A stretch of 64,000 nucleotides of DNA from Deltaproteobacteria bacterium (GCA_020444165.1 JAHLLK010000016.1:30459-94458), one strand, 5' to 3'. Positions 36,240 through 44,659 are shown, counted from the first letter of the stretch. A program made the numbers and translations. Notes: generated by a model from the letters alone, not told the origin.

Positions 36240-37172
36240 ATGCCGCGTATTCTGGCTCTTCTTTTGATCTCGGGGTTCCTCGCGGCCCCCACCCTCGCTC
36301 CGGCCCAGGGCCTGCCCGTGGGCGTGACCCTTTTGCCCCAAGCCTGGCTGGCCCGCCAGGTGGGCGGTGATCTGGTGCAGGTGCAGGTCTTGGTGGGCAG
36401 TGGACAAGACCCCCACCAGTACCAGGCCTCGCCCCGCCAGGTGGCCACCCTGTCCCAAGCCCGGCTCTACTTCCGTTCCGGCGCGCCCCTGGAGGATTTC
36501 ATCCTGCCCAAGCTCCAGCAGCAGAACCCCCAGATGGTGGTGGTGGACACCCTGGCCGGGATCAAGCTCTTGGCCGCGCCGGAGCACCACCACGGGGAAG
36601 CGGCCCACCCCGGCGAGGCGCGCCACGAGAGCGAGGCCACGGGCGAGCACCACGAGGGCGAGGCCGCTGGGGAGCACCCCGGCGAGATGCGGGACTTCCA
36701 CGTGTGGCTGAGCCCCCGCCTGGCCGCCCGCCAGGCCGCCACCATGGCCCAGGCCCTGGAGCAGGCCGACCCGGTCCACGCCGCGGAGTACCAGGCCAAC
36801 CTGGCCAAGCTCACCGCCCGGCTCTCGCAATTGGACGCCACCCTGACCCGCCTCCTGGCCCCCTACAAGGGCCGGGCCTTCCTGGTGTTCCACCCGGCCT
36901 TTGGCTACTTTGCCCAGGCTTACGGGCTCCGGCAGTTGGCCATGGAGGTGGAGGGCAAGGAGCCCACCGCCCGGGAGCTGGCGTCCATCCTGGACCGGGC
37001 CCGCCAGGAGCGGGTCACCGCCATCTTCGTGGAGCCCCAGTTCAGCCAGAAGAGCGCGGCCACCCTGGCCCAGGCCCTGGGAGTGCGGGTGGTGACCGTG
37101 GACCCCTTGTCCCCCAATTACGAAAGCAACCTGGAGTCGTTGGGCCGCACCATGGCCCACACCCTGCGCTGA
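36240..37172 (+). CDS. Zinc/manganese ABC transporter substrate-binding protein, ZnuA type
   Basis: A 310-residue periplasmic cluster A-I binding protein. Signal peptide MPRILALLLISGFLAAP. Likely metal ligands are the histidine in DPHQYQASP, DFHVWLSP, LVFHPAFGYF and the acidic residue in VTVDPLSP. Between the first and second ligands lies a His/Glu-rich loop (about residues 115-155, over eight histidines), the usual mark of zinc-specific members. An in-frame ATG at 36192 also has a GAGG site, but the 36240 start (GGAGG, seven bases) gives a normal signal peptide. No ZnuB or ZnuC is in the window, so it is an orphan here. Confidence 0.92.
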   Translation: MPRILALLLISGFLAAPTLAPAQGLPVGVTLLPQAWLARQVGGDLVQVQVLVGSGQDPHQYQASPRQVATLSQARLYFRSGAPLEDFILPKLQQQNPQMVVVDTLAGIKLLAAPEHHHGEAAHPGEARHESEATGEHHEGEAAGEHPGEMRDFHVWLSPRLAARQAATMAQALEQADPVHAAEYQANLAKLTARLSQLDATLTRLLAPYKGRAFLVFHPAFGYFAQAYGLRQLAMEVEGKEPTARELASILDRARQERVTAIFVEPQFSQKSAATLAQALGVRVVTVDPLSPNYESNLESLGRTMAHTLR

Positions 37173-37391
37173 GACCTTCCCGCGGGAGCCGCCCCGGCCC
37201 GGGGTGGCTCCCTGGTCATAATCCTACCAATTTAATCTATTTAATCTCAGCCCTTTTTGCTGATATATGAGTAGGTTGCCTCTGTTTATCCCCAAAATCT
37301 CCTGTTGACTATGCTCCTTTTTGGTGTATGTTCTTTTTGAGCATAATCCCATTAATCTTCCGCCCGAAGGTGGGAGAAAGGAGCTGAGCGC
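37173..37391 (+). promoter_or_regulatory. AT-rich promoter region with an inverted repeat, upstream of the orp-like genes
   Basis: The spacer turns AT-rich from 37216. TTGACT at 37304-37309 with TATGTT 16 bases later gives a plausible sigma-70 promoter. An inverted repeat, TATGCTC...GAGCATA, with 22 bases between arms flanks it and could be an operator. GAAAGGAG at the end is the ribosome binding site of the next gene. Confidence 0.5.
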
Positions 37392-37757
37392 ATGGGCTGG
37401 ATCGCCGTGAGCAGCGAGGGGCCGCTGCCCCAAGACCTCCTGGACCCCCGTTTCGGCCGGGCCGGCGGCTTTGTCCTTTTCGATCCGGACACCCAGGAAA
37501 CCCGCTGGCTGGACAACGGCTCCTCCCAGGTTTTGGCCCAGGGCGCCGGCATCCAGACCGCGACCCGCATGGCCCAGGAAGGGGTCACCGTGGTGCTCAC
37601 CGGCTACGTGGGGCCCAAAGCCTTCCAGGCCCTGGCGGCGGTGGGCATCGGGGTGGGCCAGGACCTGGAGGGCTGCACCGTGGCCGAGGCATTGGCGCGC
37701 TACCAAGCCGGCCAAGTGCCCCTGGCGGCCGGCCCCAACCGCGAGGGAGGTCATTAG
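37392..37757 (+). CDS. NifX/NifB-C-terminal domain protein (Orp-like)
   Basis: A 121-residue protein of the dinitrogenase iron-molybdenum cofactor family: IAVSSEGP at the start, LLDPRFGRAGGFVLFD (the R-FGRA/C motif), AQGAGIQTA and a Gly-rich middle. Such proteins carry metal clusters or cofactor precursors. It begins an operon with two MinD/ferredoxin ATPases and another NifX-type protein, the arrangement of the orp (orange protein) genes of Desulfovibrio. No nif structural genes are present, so a role in nitrogenase is unlikely. Confidence 0.88.
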   Translation: MGWIAVSSEGPLPQDLLDPRFGRAGGFVLFDPDTQETRWLDNGSSQVLAQGAGIQTATRMAQEGVTVVLTGYVGPKAFQALAAVGIGVGQDLEGCTVAEALARYQAGQVPLAAGPNREGGH

Positions 37758-37758
37758 G

Positions 37759-38640
37759 ATGCGCGTGGCCGTAGCCAGCGGCAAGGGCGGCACCGGCAAG
37801 ACCACGGTGACCGCCTCCCTGGCCCGGGTCTGGCCCGCGGCGCTCACCGTGGCCGACCTGGACGTGGAGGAGCCCAACCTCCATCTCTTTTTGCACCCGG
37901 AGATCACCGGCCGCGAGACGGCCTATATGGAGGTGCCGGTGGCCGACGAGGCGGCCTGCCTCGCCTGCGGCCAGTGCGCCGAAATCTGCCAATTCAAGGC
38001 GGTGAATCTCCTGGGCGAGGTGCTCCTGGTGTTCCCGGAGATGTGCCACGGCTGCGGCGGCTGCCTGGCGGTGTGCCCCAGCGGGGCGCTGACCCCCGGC
38101 CGCCGCGAGCTGGGCGAGGTGTCCTGGGGCGTCAGCGGCGATACAGCCTTTGTCATGGGCCGGCTCCGGGTGGGCGAGGCCATGACCCCGCCCTTGTTGC
38201 GGGCGGTGATGGCCCGCTTGCCCGGGGCCGCGGCCGGCGATCTCCTTTTGGACGCCCCGCCCGGGGTGAGCTGCCCGGCCATGACCGCGGTGGGCGGAGC
38301 TGATCTGGTGCTGTTGGTCACCGAGCCCACCCCCTTTGGCCTGTTCGACCTCAGCCTGGCCCACCGGGCCTTTGCCCCCCTGGGGGCGCCCCTGGCCGTG
38401 GTGGTGAACCGGGCCGGCCTGGGCGATGGCCGGGTCTACGACTACTGCGCCCGGGAGGGGCTGCCCATTCTGGCCGAGATTCCCTTCAGCCGGGAGGCCG
38501 CGGCCGCCTATGCCCAGGGCCAGGTCCTGGCCGAGGCCGCGCCGGAGTTCCGGGAGCTGTTCACGGCGCTGGCCGGCCGGGTCCGGGATCTGGCCACCGC
38601 GTCGGCCGCCCCGGCCGGGGAGGAGCGGGCCCATGGTTGA
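37759..38640 (+). CDS. MinD/Mrp-type ATPase with inserted 2[4Fe-4S] ferredoxin domain (1)
   Basis: A 293-residue P-loop ATPase. Deviant Walker A SGKGGTGKTT at residues 7-16, DLDVEEPN as switch, and DAPPGVSCP downstream. Between residues about 70 and 110 is a ferredoxin insert with two cluster motifs, CLACGQCAEIC and CHGCGGCLAVCPSG. The gene starts one base after the preceding NifX-type gene. Proteins of this form in the orp operon of Desulfovibrio act together with a second such ATPase and have been linked to metal-cluster proteins and cell division placement; that function here is by analogy. Confidence 0.93.
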   Translation: MRVAVASGKGGTGKTTVTASLARVWPAALTVADLDVEEPNLHLFLHPEITGRETAYMEVPVADEAACLACGQCAEICQFKAVNLLGEVLLVFPEMCHGCGGCLAVCPSGALTPGRRELGEVSWGVSGDTAFVMGRLRVGEAMTPPLLRAVMARLPGAAAGDLLLDAPPGVSCPAMTAVGGADLVLLVTEPTPFGLFDLSLAHRAFAPLGAPLAVVVNRAGLGDGRVYDYCAREGLPILAEIPFSREAAAAYAQGQVLAEAAPEFRELFTALAGRVRDLATASAAPAGEERAHG

Positions 38641-39517
38641 GATCCTGGTTTTGAGCGGCAAGGGCGGCACCGGCAAGACCACCCTGACCGCGGCCCTGGC
38701 CAACCTGGCCGCCGGCCAGGCGGTGATCACCGATCTGGACGTGGATGCCCCGGACCTGCACCTCCTCTTGGCCCCGCACCGGCTCACGATCACGGAGTTC
38801 ATCTCCGGCCACCAGGCGGTCATCGACCCGGCCCTTTGCGACGGCTGCGGGGAGTGCCGGGAGCGCTGCCGGTTTTCGGCCGTGCAGGAGGCACCGGAGG
38901 GCCTCGCCATCAATCCCCTCTTGTGCGAAGGCTGCGGGGTGTGCGTGCATTTCTGCCCCCGGGGGGCCATCGCCTTCCCGGAGCGCAAGAACGGCGAGCA
39001 CTACCTCTCGGAGACCCGTTTCGGGCCCCTGGTGCACGCCCTCTTGGACCCCGGCCAGGAGAACTCCGGCCGTTTGGTGGCCCTGTTGCGCCAAAGGGCC
39101 CGGGAGCTGGCCCGGGAGCGGGGCCTGGGGCTAATCATCTCCGACGGCGCCCCGGGCATCGGCTGCCCGGTGATCAGTTCGCTCTCGGGGGTGAGCCTGG
39201 CCCTGGCCGTCACCGAGCCCACCCCCTCGGGCCTGCACGACCTGGCCCGGGTGGCCGAGTTGGCCGCGCATTTCCGCGTGCCCGTGGGCGTGGTGGTCAA
39301 CAAGGCCGACCTGTGGCCCGCCGGCGCCGATCGCCTGGCCGTCTGGTGCGCCGAGCAGGGCCTCTCGCTTTTGGGGCGTCTGCCCCACGATCCCGGGGTG
39401 CCCGCGGCCATGGTGGCCGGGCAAACCCTCATCGAACACGACCCCGCGGGCCGGCTGGCCGGCCTGGTGCGGGACATCTGGGCCGAGGCGCGCCGCCTGG
39501 CCCAAAAAGGAGACTGA
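38633..39517 (+). CDS. MinD/Mrp-type ATPase with inserted 2[4Fe-4S] ferredoxin domain (2)
   Basis: A 294-residue paralogue of the preceding protein: SGKGGTGKTT at residues 8-17, DLDVDAPDLH, then CDGCGECRERC and CEGCGVCVHFCPRG, then SDGAPGIGCPV. It overlaps the preceding gene by eight bases and is followed after two bases by a NifX-type gene. The two ATPases probably form a heterodimer, as paired copies are the rule in such clusters. Confidence 0.93.
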   Translation: MVEILVLSGKGGTGKTTLTAALANLAAGQAVITDLDVDAPDLHLLLAPHRLTITEFISGHQAVIDPALCDGCGECRERCRFSAVQEAPEGLAINPLLCEGCGVCVHFCPRGAIAFPERKNGEHYLSETRFGPLVHALLDPGQENSGRLVALLRQRARELARERGLGLIISDGAPGIGCPVISSLSGVSLALAVTEPTPSGLHDLARVAELAAHFRVPVGVVVNKADLWPAGADRLAVWCAEQGLSLLGRLPHDPGVPAAMVAGQTLIEHDPAGRLAGLVRDIWAEARRLAQKGD

Positions 39518-39519
39518 CC

Positions 39520-39936
39520 ATGGAAGTGGTGGTGGCCGTGCCTTCCGCCCAACCGGGCGGCCTGGAAGCGCCTTTGGGAGCCCATTTCGGGCATTGCGAT
39601 CTCTACACCCTCATCACCGTGAACGAGGACGGGGTATCCGAGGTGAAAACCGTGCCCAACGTCCCCCATCAGCAGGGCGGCTGCCTGGCTCCGGTGCAGC
39701 ACCTGGCCGGCCACGGGGTGCGGGTGCTCATCGCCGGGGGCATGGGCCTCCGGCCGCTCATGGGCTTCCAGCAGGTGGGCATCCAGGTGTTCCACGGCGG
39801 CGGCGCGGCCACGGTGGGCGAGGCGGTGGCGGCCCTTTTGTCCGGCCAGCTGCCCGAGTTCAGCCGCGAGTTCACCTGCGGCGGCGGAGGCGGCGGCGGC
39901 CAGGGTGCCACCGGCGTGGTGCCGCATTTGCCCTAG
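39520..39936 (+). CDS. NifX-type protein with glycine-rich tail (Orp-like)
   Basis: A 138-residue dinitrogenase iron-molybdenum cofactor-family protein. EVVVAVPSAQPGG, AHFGHCDLYTLI (here FGHC for the metal-binding FG-x-(A/C) motif), PHQQGGCLAP and IAGGMGLRPL are family features. The C-terminus CGGGGGGGQGATG resembles the Cys/Gly tails of similar archaeal and delta-proteobacterial proteins. Ribosome binding site AAAAAGGAG overlaps the previous gene. It is the last gene before a hairpin element. Confidence 0.9.
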   Translation: MEVVVAVPSAQPGGLEAPLGAHFGHCDLYTLITVNEDGVSEVKTVPNVPHQQGGCLAPVQHLAGHGVRVLIAGGMGLRPLMGFQQVGIQVFHGGGAATVGEAVAALLSGQLPEFSREFTCGGGGGGGQGATGVVPHLP

Positions 39937-39944
39937 GAGTTTGT

Positions 39945-40034
39945 CGGGGAAGGGGGAAGATGTGGGGGGAACCCCCTTTTTTTGAAAAAAAAGGGGGTTC
40001 CCCCCACACCCCCCTCCTCCCAAAAAACTTCATA
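39945..40034 (+). repeat. Dispersed hairpin element, copy 5
   Basis: Nine bases behind the stop of the NifX-type gene, in gene direction. GTGGGGGGAACCCCC-T7 pairs with A8-GGGGGTTCCCCCCAC (39962-40007), then CCCCTCCTCCCAAAAAACTTCAT. Probably the 3' end of the orp-like operon. From 40035 to 40202 there is only a small dyad, CCCTA-TTTA-TAGGG, near 40153, in a less GC-rich promoter-like stretch. Confidence 0.85.
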
Positions 40035-40202
40035 TTGTTCATGGAGTGGGGAAACAAAAACCTTCCAGTCGTGGTTCCCGCTGAAAAAGGGGGAATGGCT
40101 GAAAGCAGCAAGGGCATGCCTATTCAGGTGGGCTGCCAGAACGGCTGATTCACCCTATTTATAGGGGAAATTACCCCACCACCCAGCACCGGAGAGTCTA
40201 TA

Positions 40203-40619
40203 ATGTCCGCGGAAAGTTTGGAGGAACTGGCCGGAGAAGTGGGAGAGCGCTTTCTGGACCATGCGCTCAACCCCCGCGGCCAGGGGCTGTTGGCCGGAGA
40301 GCAAGGCCGGGCCCGGGGGGTGGGCACCTGCGGCGACTCGCTGGAGGTGACCATCCAGGTGGCCCAGGGCCGCATCCGGGAGATCGGGGTGGAGCCGCAC
40401 GGCTGCTTCTTCACCGTGGCCTGCGGCAGCGCCCTGGCCGTGCTGGCCCAGGGGCGCGAGCTGGAAGCCGCCCTGGAGCTGGAGGCCGGCGACCTGGACC
40501 GCGAGCTGGACGGCCTGCCCGAGGACCATCTGCACTGCGCCCGCCTGGCCGTGAACACTCTGGGCGAGGCCATCGAGGACTATTTGCGGCGGGAGCGCGC
40601 CCCCCGAGCCCTGCCGTAA
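40203..40619 (+). CDS. IscU/NifU-type iron-sulfur cluster scaffold protein
   Basis: A 138-residue scaffold of the IscU/NifU N-terminal family. The three cluster cysteines are visible as Cys43 in GTCGDSLEV (with the conserved Asp45), Cys74 in VACGSALAVLA and Cys112 in LHCARLAVNTL; Cys68 is extra. It is likely to assemble Fe-S clusters for the neighbouring ferredoxin-type ATPases or the dehydrogenases. No cysteine desulfurase gene is close. It may be co-transcribed with the zinc-ribbon gene that follows. Confidence 0.93.
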   Translation: MSAESLEELAGEVGERFLDHALNPRGQGLLAGEQGRARGVGTCGDSLEVTIQVAQGRIREIGVEPHGCFFTVACGSALAVLAQGRELEAALELEAGDLDRELDGLPEDHLHCARLAVNTLGEAIEDYLRRERAPRALP

Positions 40620-40631
40620 CTGGAGGGAACC

Positions 40632-40886
40632 ATGCCCCTTTATGATCTCCGCTGCCGGCAATGCGGCCACAGCGGCGAAGTCTTGACCCTGAGCCCCGAG
40701 GACACCCCGGCCTGCCCCGCCTGCGGCAGCCGGGACACGGTGAAGGAGCCTTCGCGCCCCAGCTCCCTCACCGGCCGCACCGGTATGTCCCATCCCGGCC
40801 CCGGCGACCACGGCTGCTGCGGGCAAAGCCCGGCCGCGGCCTCCTGCGCCGGGCCGGGGAGCTGCTGCGGCAAGGGGCCCTTTTAG
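40632..40886 (+). CDS. FmdB-type zinc ribbon protein
   Basis: An 84-residue protein beginning MPLYDLRCRQCGHSGEV with CPACGSRD, giving C-x2-C...C-x2-C, the FmdB regulatory zinc ribbon. The tail is rich in Cys, Gly, Ser and Pro (GCCGQSP, SCCGKG), common in this family. Its function is unknown. It follows the scaffold gene by 12 bases with a GGAGG site. Confidence 0.88.
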   Translation: MPLYDLRCRQCGHSGEVLTLSPEDTPACPACGSRDTVKEPSRPSSLTGRTGMSHPGPGDHGCCGQSPAAASCAGPGSCCGKGPF

Positions 40887-40951
40887 CTGAAGCTTCCCTC
40901 CGCCGCCCCCCGAGGCGGCGGTGGCGAAAAAAGACAACCGGAGAAGATATC

Positions 40952-41338
40952 ATGGACGCTAGTCCGACCAAGATACTGGTGGTCAGCCGCACCCCGGCCG
41001 CCCTGGCTCCCTTTGGCCAGGCCCTGGCCACCGAGGCCCACGCGCGGATCAGCTTCGCCCCGGACGGCCGGGCGGCCCTGGCCGTGGTGGCCGGGGAGCA
41101 CCCGGCCCTGGTGGTGGTGGACCAGAAGCTCCCGGACCTGGCCCAGGAAGAGCTGGTGCAGGAAATCATGGCCGTGGACGCGGGCATCGACGTGGCCCTG
41201 GTGAGCCCGCTGCCGCCCGAGGAGTTCCACGACACCTACGAGGGCCTGGGCCTCATCGGGCAACTGCCGCCCCAGCCCGGCCTCAGCCAGGCCCGGGAGT
41301 TGGCCGCTTATTGGCGGCAGCTGCACCCGCAAAGCTGA
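40952..41338 (+). CDS. Receiver-like domain protein (degenerate response regulator)
   Basis: A 128-residue single domain with a CheY-like fold pattern: ILVVSRTPAALAPFG, LVVVDQKLPD with the central Asp kept (near residue 57), VALVSPLPPEEF. The usual acidic pair near the N-terminus and the late lysine are absent, so it probably is not phosphorylated in the normal way. It may be an adaptor or pseudo-receiver. It is the last of the iscU-like/fmdB-like set. Confidence 0.72.
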   Translation: MDASPTKILVVSRTPAALAPFGQALATEAHARISFAPDGRAALAVVAGEHPALVVVDQKLPDLAQEELVQEIMAVDAGIDVALVSPLPPEEFHDTYEGLGLIGQLPPQPGLSQARELAAYWRQLHPQS

Positions 41339-41452
41339 AGCCGCCCGGCGAGGCCCCCGGCTTGACATTCCCGCCTCCCGGCGGTCACAATCCTCTCGCC
41401 TCCGCCCCTGTCCAGGGGCGGGCTTGGGGAGTGCGCCAACCGGGAGGCCGCC

Positions 41453-42088
41453 ATGCGTTTTTTCGATCTCACCCTGCCCTTGGGTTCCGGGCTGCCGGTA
41501 TGGCCCGGCGATCCTCCTTTTGCCCTGACCCCGGAAGCCAGCCTGGAGGGGGGCGACGGCCTCAACCTCTCCAGCCTTTGCCTGTCGGCCCACGCCGGCA
41601 CCCACGTGGACGCGCCGCGCCACTACCTGGCCGACGGCCCGGCGGTGGACCAGCTCCCCCTGGCCTCCCTGGTGGGGCCGGCCCGGGTGGTGGAGTTCCC
41701 CGGGCCGGGCCACCTCACGGCCCAGTTCCTGGCCGGGGCGGGCCTGGCCGCGCCGCTGGGGCGGGTGCTCCTCAAAACCCCCAACAGCCGCTTCTGGGCC
41801 GCAGGCGAGGGGGAGTTCCGCCCAGACTTCACCGCCCTCACCCCCGGGGCCGCCGCCTGGCTGGTGGCGGAAGGCGCCTCCCTGGTGGGGGTCGACTACC
41901 TCTCGGTGGACCCCTGGGAGGCCGCCGGCGCCCCGGCCCACCAGGCCCTCCTGGCCGCCGGGGTGGTGATCGTGGAAGGCCTGGACCTGTCCCAGGTGCC
42001 GCCGGGCGACTACCATTTGGCCTGTCTGCCGCTGAAGATCGTGGGGGGGGACGGCGCGCCGTGCCGGGCGGTGCTCTGGCGGGACTGA
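41453..42088 (+). CDS. Cyclase-family metal-dependent hydrolase (kynurenine formamidase-like)
   Basis: A 211-residue protein of the cyclase/KynB family. The metal-binding motif H-x-G-T-H-x-D-x-P-x-H is present as HAGTHVDAPRH near residue 47. It starts FFDLTLPLGSGLPVWPGDPPF like other members and has VGVDYLSVDP and LACLPLKIVGGDGAP downstream. Members hydrolyse N-formylkynurenine, cyclic amides or related compounds. No tryptophan degradation genes are near, so the substrate is open. Confidence 0.9.
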   Translation: MRFFDLTLPLGSGLPVWPGDPPFALTPEASLEGGDGLNLSSLCLSAHAGTHVDAPRHYLADGPAVDQLPLASLVGPARVVEFPGPGHLTAQFLAGAGLAAPLGRVLLKTPNSRFWAAGEGEFRPDFTALTPGAAAWLVAEGASLVGVDYLSVDPWEAAGAPAHQALLAAGVVIVEGLDLSQVPPGDYHLACLPLKIVGGDGAPCRAVLWRD

Positions 42089-42212
42089 GGCCGGCCGGGC
42101 AGCATCCCGCCCCAATATGCGCTGGCCTCTGGCCGGCGTTTTGAGGTAAGTAGAAAAAGCCGGCTGCCCCCCGGCCAGCCGACTTTTCCCCGGGGCCCCG
42201 GAGACGGACATC

Positions 42213-42599
42213 GTGATCTTTTTCCGCCGCAAGAGCCGGGCCTCCCGCCTGCATCCCAATGACCGCCGCGGTTTCTTCCGCCTCAACACCGGCGAAGGCC
42301 TGGAGCTGTACCTCTCCACCTATTACGGCCGCTTCCGGGTGGTGGACCTCAGCGCCGGCGGGGTGGGCCTGAGTCTGTGCAACCTCAAGAAAGGCATGAT
42401 GGTCAACGCCTACCTGGATCTGGAGGACGGCCTGCCCCACGCCAAGGTCACCGTCAAGGTGCGGGGGGTGCGGGGAGGCGGCCGGGTGGGCGGTGAGTTC
42501 GTGCAGATCAGCGAGGAAGACCGCGAGCGGGTGCACCGCTTCGTGCAGAAGCACGAAAAGACGCGCTTGCAAGAGCAGTTCCGCGACGACTGGTTGTAG
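42213..42599 (+). CDS. PilZ-domain protein (first of a tandem pair)
   Basis: A 128-residue PilZ protein likely to bind cyclic di-GMP. The arginine motif is DRRGFFRLN near residue 18 and the second motif is DLSAGGVGL near 45 ([D/N]-x-S-x-x-G). There is a leading basic FFRRKSR. Translation starts at a GTG with GGAG about nine bases before. A near-identical relative follows at 43187-43573. Effector or target unknown. Confidence 0.88.
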   Translation: MIFFRRKSRASRLHPNDRRGFFRLNTGEGLELYLSTYYGRFRVVDLSAGGVGLSLCNLKKGMMVNAYLDLEDGLPHAKVTVKVRGVRGGGRVGGEFVQISEEDRERVHRFVQKHEKTRLQEQFRDDWL

Positions 42600-43186
42600 G
42601 TTGCGGCGAGAGGAGGCCGCGAGCCAGGGGGGCGGCCCAAACCACGCGGTCGGCCGGCGCATCACCCAATTACCAGATGGTAAACGCATTTCCATATGGA
42701 AAGCGGCGGGCGCGGCCGGAGTCCACCTGTCTCTTTTTAGTTTTTACTCGCATGTTCAGAAGGTCCGCGGGGGGAGCCGCTGACGCACGGAATCCCCGGC
42801 CGATTTCGCCGCCTCCGCCGGGCCCGGCAGGCGGTCCGGAAACGCCGCGCCGAGCCTCGCCCTCTCCCTGCCCGCCGCGGTAGCCCAACCTCTCCACCGC
42901 CTCGGCGGGACGGGGAGGACGTGCGGCGGTCAAATTCAAAAAGCCCGATCGATTCCGGCCACGCCGATTGACCCGGCTGACAGGTTGTTGTGCAACACCC
43001 AGCCAGGCATCCTGGCGCACAGCCAAGTCGAAAACTGCATTTTGCGGCCCCAAATCGCCAAATTTTCAGGCCGGCCCGCATTAGCCGGTGGAAAAACAGT
43101 CTTGTCTTGCGCTAAAAAGAGATAGTGGCCGGTTGCCCCCCGGTCACAGTTGAGAGCCCAATTATCGGGGCGCGGAGGACTACGCT
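42600..43186. other. 587-base spacer between the PilZ twins
   Basis: No supported gene. The last 70 bases (from about 43116) repeat the leader of the first PilZ gene: AAAAAG, then a short stem (GGCCGGTTGCCCCCCGGTCA) matching GCCGGCTGCCCCCCGGCCA at about 42158-42176. A GGAAAGCGGCGGGCGCG string at about 42698-42714 recurs at about 43658-43674 after the second twin. The rest is GC-rich without clear structure. Confidence 0.55.
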
Positions 43187-43573
43187 ATGTTGTTCTTCCG
43201 TCGCAAAACCGAGCCTTCCCAAGAGTGCCCCTACGATCGCCGGCGGTCCTACCGTCTCAACACCCGCGAGGGCCTGGAAATCTACCTGTCCACCTATTAC
43301 GGCCGTTTTCAGGTGGTGGATATCAGTGCGGGCGGCGTGGGGCTCGCGCGTTGCCACCTGAAAAAGAACATGCTGGTCAACGCTTACCTGGATCTGGGTG
43401 ACGGAGGGCCCCACTTGGCGGTCACCCTGAAAATCCGGGGCGTGCGGGGAAGGGGCCGCGTGGGCGGGGAGTTCGTGCAGATAAGTGAAGTGGACCGCGA
43501 GCGGGTCCACCGCTTCGTGTGGCAAAACGAGAAGAAGCGCAAGCAGGGACGGTTCCGCGACAATTGGCTCTAG
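43187..43573 (+). CDS. PilZ-domain protein (second of a tandem pair)
   Basis: A 128-residue paralogue of the protein at 42213-42599, the same length and alignable from end to end. DRRRSYRLN near residue 18 and DISAGGVGL near 45 keep the c-di-GMP binding residues. The N-terminus MLFFRRKTEPS and the final RFRDNWL parallel the twin. GGAGG at 43174-43178 precedes the ATG by eight bases. The pair arose by duplication that included the leader sequence. Confidence 0.9.
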   Translation: MLFFRRKTEPSQECPYDRRRSYRLNTREGLEIYLSTYYGRFQVVDISAGGVGLARCHLKKNMLVNAYLDLGDGGPHLAVTLKIRGVRGRGRVGGEFVQISEVDRERVHRFVWQNEKKRKQGRFRDNWL

Positions 43574-43717
43574 CCGCGGGGACCCCGCGCCCCGGAGACT
43601 GGCAGTTTACGCGTTGCCAAGGTCTCTGGCGGGGAAAGGCTGGTCTCGTTGGCAGAGGGAAAGCGGCGGGCGCGCGCCACGGCGGCGGCCCGCCTTTTCC
43701 AGCATCAACTTTCAGCC

Positions 43718-44659
43718 TCACAGCTCCGGGCCACAGAACCGCGGGCGCTGGGACTCGCCCAGCAACTCCAGAGTCACGGCCGGCCCCATCAGGCGGTCCA
43801 ACAGGGCCGCGCTGAGGCTGGGGTCCCGGGCCGGGCCGGAGCCCGCGGCCAGGGGGGTCTGGGACACGGCCACGGTGGCGGCCCGGCCGCATCGTCCCTC
43901 CAGGATGTCCAAAAGCCCGGCGGCTTCCTCCTCCTCCCAGGTCTCCATCCCCCAGTCGTCCAGGATCAACAGGGCCGGCCGGGTGTGCTTCTTCACCAGG
44001 CGCTCGCGCTGGCCGGCCACCCAGGCGGCGGCCCACTCCCGCTTCAGGTCGCCCATGCGGCGGTACAGGGCGCTGCCCCCGCTCAGACAGACCATATGGG
44101 CCAGGGCGCAGGCCAGATAGGTCTTGCCCACCCCGGCCGGGCCCACGATGACCAGGTTGCGGCCCGCGGCGGTCCAGTCCCCGGCGGTCAGCTCGGCCAG
44201 GCGGCAGGGGGTGAGGCCCCGCGGCAGGCTCCAGTCCCAGGCGGCCAGGCGGGCCGGATAGCGGAGTTTGGCCCGGGTGAGGCGGCTGCGGAGCTGGGAC
44301 TCCCGGCGATGCCGCGCCTCCCGGTCCAGCAGTTCGGCCAGGCGCTGGCCGAAGCGGCCCTCGCCTTCGGCGGCCTCCTGCTCGGCCAGGGCCGCGGCCA
44401 TGCCCTTGAGGCGGAGCGAAGTGAGCTTTTCCAGGAGCACGTCGCGGGCCGGGCCGGGGCCCGGCTCCGGAGCCAGGGGACGCACCTTGGGGGCGATGGC
44501 CACGGCCGGAGCCGGGGCGGCCGGCGGGGGCGGAGGGGCCTGGGTTTCTGGCGATTCCGGCGGGGGCAGCTCGGCGGCCAGGGCGGCCACCTGGGGGGCC
44601 AGACGGATACGCCCCAGCGCTTCACCCATGATGTCGGGTAGTTGCCTACGCTTTGCCAT
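43718..44659 (-). CDS. IstB/DnaC-like AAA+ ATPase with N-terminal extension
   Basis: A 313-residue ATPase. Residues about 75-310 match IstB-like proteins: LLEKLTSLRLKGMAAALAEQ, Walker A GPAGVGKT near 171, Walker B LLILDDWG near 227, sensor region AVSQTPL, and the end DRLMGPAVTLELLGESQRPRF. The first 75 residues (Pro/Ala-rich after MAKRRQLPDIMGEALGRIRL) are not part of IstB. There is no IstA transposase and no insertion-sequence end, so it is not an active IS21. Its start overlaps the ParA-like gene by 14 bases, coupling the two. It could load a helicase or a partition partner; unknown. Confidence 0.85.
   Translation of the reverse strand: MAKRRQLPDIMGEALGRIRLAPQVAALAAELPPPESPETQAPPPPPAAPAPAVAIAPKVRPLAPEPGPGPARDVLLEKLTSLRLKGMAAALAEQEAAEGEGRFGQRLAELLDREARHRRESQLRSRLTRAKLRYPARLAAWDWSLPRGLTPCRLAELTAGDWTAAGRNLVIVGPAGVGKTYLACALAHMVCLSGGSALYRRMGDLKREWAAAWVAGQRERLVKKHTRPALLILDDWGMETWEEEEAAGLLDILEGRCGRAATVAVSQTPLAAGSGPARDPSLSAALLDRLMGPAVTLELLGESQRPRFCGPEL

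Noticed and set aside
41311..42144. Alternative plus-strand frame over the cyclase gene
   Set aside because: Gly/Arg/Pro-rich shadow; the frame at 41453-42088 has the HxGTHxDxPxH motif and a normal start.
43718..44659. IS21-type insertion sequence because of the IstB-like gene
   Set aside because: No IstA transposase, no terminal inverted repeats, an extra N-terminal domain and tight coupling to a ParA-like gene argue against it.
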